DNA of 5,867 nucleotides. It comes from an uncultured Lentisphaeria bacterium (GTDB taxonomy: Bacteria > Verrucomicrobiota > Lentisphaeria > Victivallales > Victivallaceae). The position numbers and the translations under genes were made by a program. Shown piece after piece: positions 4,318 to 5,867 of the stretch. Location: the NCBI GenBank assembly GCA_949298665.1, contig CASFXO010000253.1:1-5867 (forward strand), given 5' to 3'. Each line of letters opens with the position of its first letter. Position 1 is the stretch's first letter. The notes under the pieces are model-generated. The model made no database searches, was not told the DNA's origin, and saw only the letters and a program-made list of their open reading frames with translations.

Positions 4318-5867
4318 GTGCAGGAAAAACGCGAGCATTGGGGATCAAGCTGGGGGTTTCTGATGGCGGCGATCGGGTCCGCGATCGGACTCGGCAACAT
4401 CTGGAAATTTCCATACGTGACCGGCATGAACGGCGGCGGCGCGTTCGTGCTGGTGTATCTGGTCTGCATCGCGGCCATCGGCCTGCCGGTGATGATCTGC
4501 GAAATCGCCATGGGACGGGCTACTCAGAAAAACCCGCTCGGGGCCTTTCTGGAGCTTTCGCCGCGGCATTCGCGTCTGGCGGAATTCCTCGGCGGCGTCA
4601 TTGCGCTGATCGGGGTGACGCTGCTGGTGTTTCAGTCCTACGGATACGGCGCGCTGCTGGTGCTGACCGGGGGGCTGACCATCCGTTACGGCTGGGCGGT
4701 GGCCGGGATCGTCGACGGGGTGGTGTCGATCGTGCTGATTACGGCGGTCTACAGCGTGGTCGGCGGCTGGACATTGGCCTATGCCATCCGGGCCTTCATG
4801 AACCGTTTGACGTTTGTGGACGCGGTGGGGGCGGAGGAGGTATTCGACAGTCTGCTGTTCGGCGCGGACGGCGGACTGTACATGACGATTTCCTGCCAGA
4901 TGCTGTTTCTGCTGGCCTGCGCGCTGGTGGTGGCCGGCGGGGTGCGCAAAGGCATTGAACGGTATTCCAAGATTCTGATGCCGATTCTGTTCGCGCTGCT
5001 GCTGGTGCTGATTCTGCGGGGGATCACCTTGCCGGGGGCGATGGAGGGGGTGCGGTTTTTCCTGTCGCCCGATTTTTCGAAGCTCACCGCGGCGGGGGTG
5101 CTGGAGGCGCTGGGGCATGCGTTTTACACCCTGAGTCTCGGCATGGGGATCATGATCACGTACGGCAGTTACATGGCGCCGAAGCAGTCGATCGTCAAGA
5201 ATTCGCTGGGAATCATCGGTTTCGACACGCTGGCGGCGCTGATGGGGGGACTGGCGATTTTCCCGGCGCTTTTCGCCATGGGGTTTCCGCCGGACAGCGG
5301 ACCGGGGCTGGTGTTCAAGATTCTGCCGGTGACGTTCAACCACATTCCGGGGGGGCTCGGCTGGTTGTGGAGCGGGGTTTTCTTTGTGGCGCTGGCCATT
5401 GCGGCGATCACCAGCGGCGTGAGTCTGCTGGAGGTGATGACCTCGGTGCTGATGGACCAGCTGCATCTGCGCCGCGGCTGGGCGGTGCTGGCGAGCGTGG
5501 TGCCGATTGCGCTGCTGGGGGTGGTCTGTGCTGTGAGTGTGGACGGCTGGGATCGGATCGCGGGGGTGCATACGGTTTTTGAAGCGGTATTTGACGAAGT
5601 GCCGGGAAGTTTTTTCAACATGCTGGATTTCCTGACGAGCTACTGGCTGCTGCCGTTGAGCGGCATGGCGATCTCTGTTTTCGTCGGCTGGGTGTGGGGG
5701 ACCCGGCACGCGCTCCGGGAAATCCGCAAGAGCGGCGGCGACATGCTTGACACCAATCTGATCGTGCTGCTCAGCGGTTTGCGCGGCGAACCCGGTTACG
5801 GGAATCCGCACAAAATCTTCACGGCGGCGTCCTGCTGGGGGATTTTCATCCGCTTCATTTCGCCGAT
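4318..5867 (+). CDS. Sodium-coupled amino acid symporter, NSS (LeuT/MhsT-like) family, 3' end cut
   Basis: The frame from GTG 4318 stays open for 516 codons to the right edge. It encodes an inner-membrane Na+:amino acid symporter. The N-terminus carries KREHW at residues 4-8, as in LeuT, which confirms the GTG start. TM1 is AIGLGNIWKFPY (22-33); Gly20, Ala22 and Asn27 match LeuT sodium ligands, and Lys30 replaces gate Arg30. TM6 has FYTLSLGMG (269-277), with Thr271 as a sodium ligand and a GMG unwound segment as in MhsT, suggesting hydrophobic or aromatic amino acids. TM7 has Asp303 at the LeuT Asn286 position. TM8 has AAITS (362-366) at the Na2 site. Asp380 can pair with Arg5 and Asp437 with Lys30 as gates. 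Oddities are about 37 extra, mostly hydrophobic residues between TM2 and TM3 and about 26 extra between TM10 and TM11. The window ends inside TM11. Glycine codons are about half GGG, more than in typA. It is likely co-transcribed with typA. The family is secure; the substrate is inferred. Confidence 0.93.
   Translation, partial: MQEKREHWGSSWGFLMAAIGSAIGLGNIWKFPYVTGMNGGGAFVLVYLVCIAAIGLPVMICEIAMGRATQKNPLGAFLELSPRHSRLAEFLGGVIALIGVTLLVFQSYGYGALLVLTGGLTIRYGWAVAGIVDGVVSIVLITAVYSVVGGWTLAYAIRAFMNRLTFVDAVGAEEVFDSLLFGADGGLYMTISCQMLFLLACALVVAGGVRKGIERYSKILMPILFALLLVLILRGITLPGAMEGVRFFLSPDFSKLTAAGVLEALGHAFYTLSLGMGIMITYGSYMAPKQSIVKNSLGIIGFDTLAALMGGLAIFPALFAMGFPPDSGPGLVFKILPVTFNHIPGGLGWLWSGVFFVALAIAAITSGVSLLEVMTSVLMDQLHLRRGWAVLASVVPIALLGVVCAVSVDGWDRIAGVHTVFEAVFDEVPGSFFNMLDFLTSYWLLPLSGMAISVFVGWVWGTRHALREIRKSGGDMLDTNLIVLLSGLRGEPGYGNPHKIFTAASCWGIFIRFISP

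Noticed and set aside
4290..4958. A 222-codon plus-strand open frame just after typA
   Set aside because: It is out of frame with the transporter (GTG start at 4318) and Arg/Gly-rich without any motif.
4345..5811. A 488-codon minus-strand open frame opposite the transporter
   Set aside because: It is a striking length, but its product is dominated by His, Arg, Gln and Pro, the expected antisense readout of a GC-rich membrane protein gene. The plus frame has NSS signatures throughout.
1..5867. CRISPR arrays, tRNA or rRNA genes, insertion sequences, toxin-antitoxin or phage genes
   Set aside because: No direct-repeat arrays, tRNA-like cloverleaf signatures, transposase genes or terminal repeats were seen. 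The only recombinase looks like a housekeeping Xer.

Overview
The window carries four protein-coding genes. They are a 3'-truncated sialidase-like gene on the minus strand, then three plus-strand genes: a Xer tyrosine recombinase, the translational GTPase TypA/BipA, and a sodium-coupled amino acid transporter cut by the right edge. The DNA is GC-rich (roughly 60% by eye) and densely coding. The sialidase-like protein resembles a family I associate with gut and aquatic PVC bacteria and Bacteroidetes. With the high GC and the bacterial Xer and TypA genes, this makes a Lentisphaerota/Victivallis-like or other PVC bacterium a reasonable but unproven guess. Nothing points to a phage or plasmid.

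Layout. Positions 1-1233 (minus) hold a cytoplasmic-looking Asp-box sialidase-family protein, read from 1233 down to the left edge, with at least 411 residues and only its last few missing. Positions 1234-1389 form a divergent intergenic region with one plausible sigma70-type promoter facing each way. Positions 1390-2343 encode a XerC/XerD-type recombinase with its complete catalytic set. Positions 2344-2477 are a short intergenic region with a weak hairpin and a good promoter-like sequence. Positions 2478-4289 encode full-length TypA/BipA (603 aa). After 28 bases with a strong ribosome binding site, a GTG at 4318 opens an LeuT/MhsT-like neurotransmitter:sodium symporter (NSS) that continues past 5867.

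How the genes relate. XerC (chromosome dimer resolution) and TypA (ribosome-associated GTPase) are housekeeping functions with no evident link to each other. TypA and the transporter are probably co-transcribed. The sialidase-like gene is transcribed separately. I see no new multi-gene system here. The most unusual feature is about 37 extra residues, mostly hydrophobic, between TM2 and TM3 of the transporter. Less striking are a sialidase fold lacking the usual FRIP-motif arginine and an insertion in the recombinase. The sialidase and transporter reading frames both run off a window edge, and long open frames antisense to real genes are common here because of the GC-rich codon bias.
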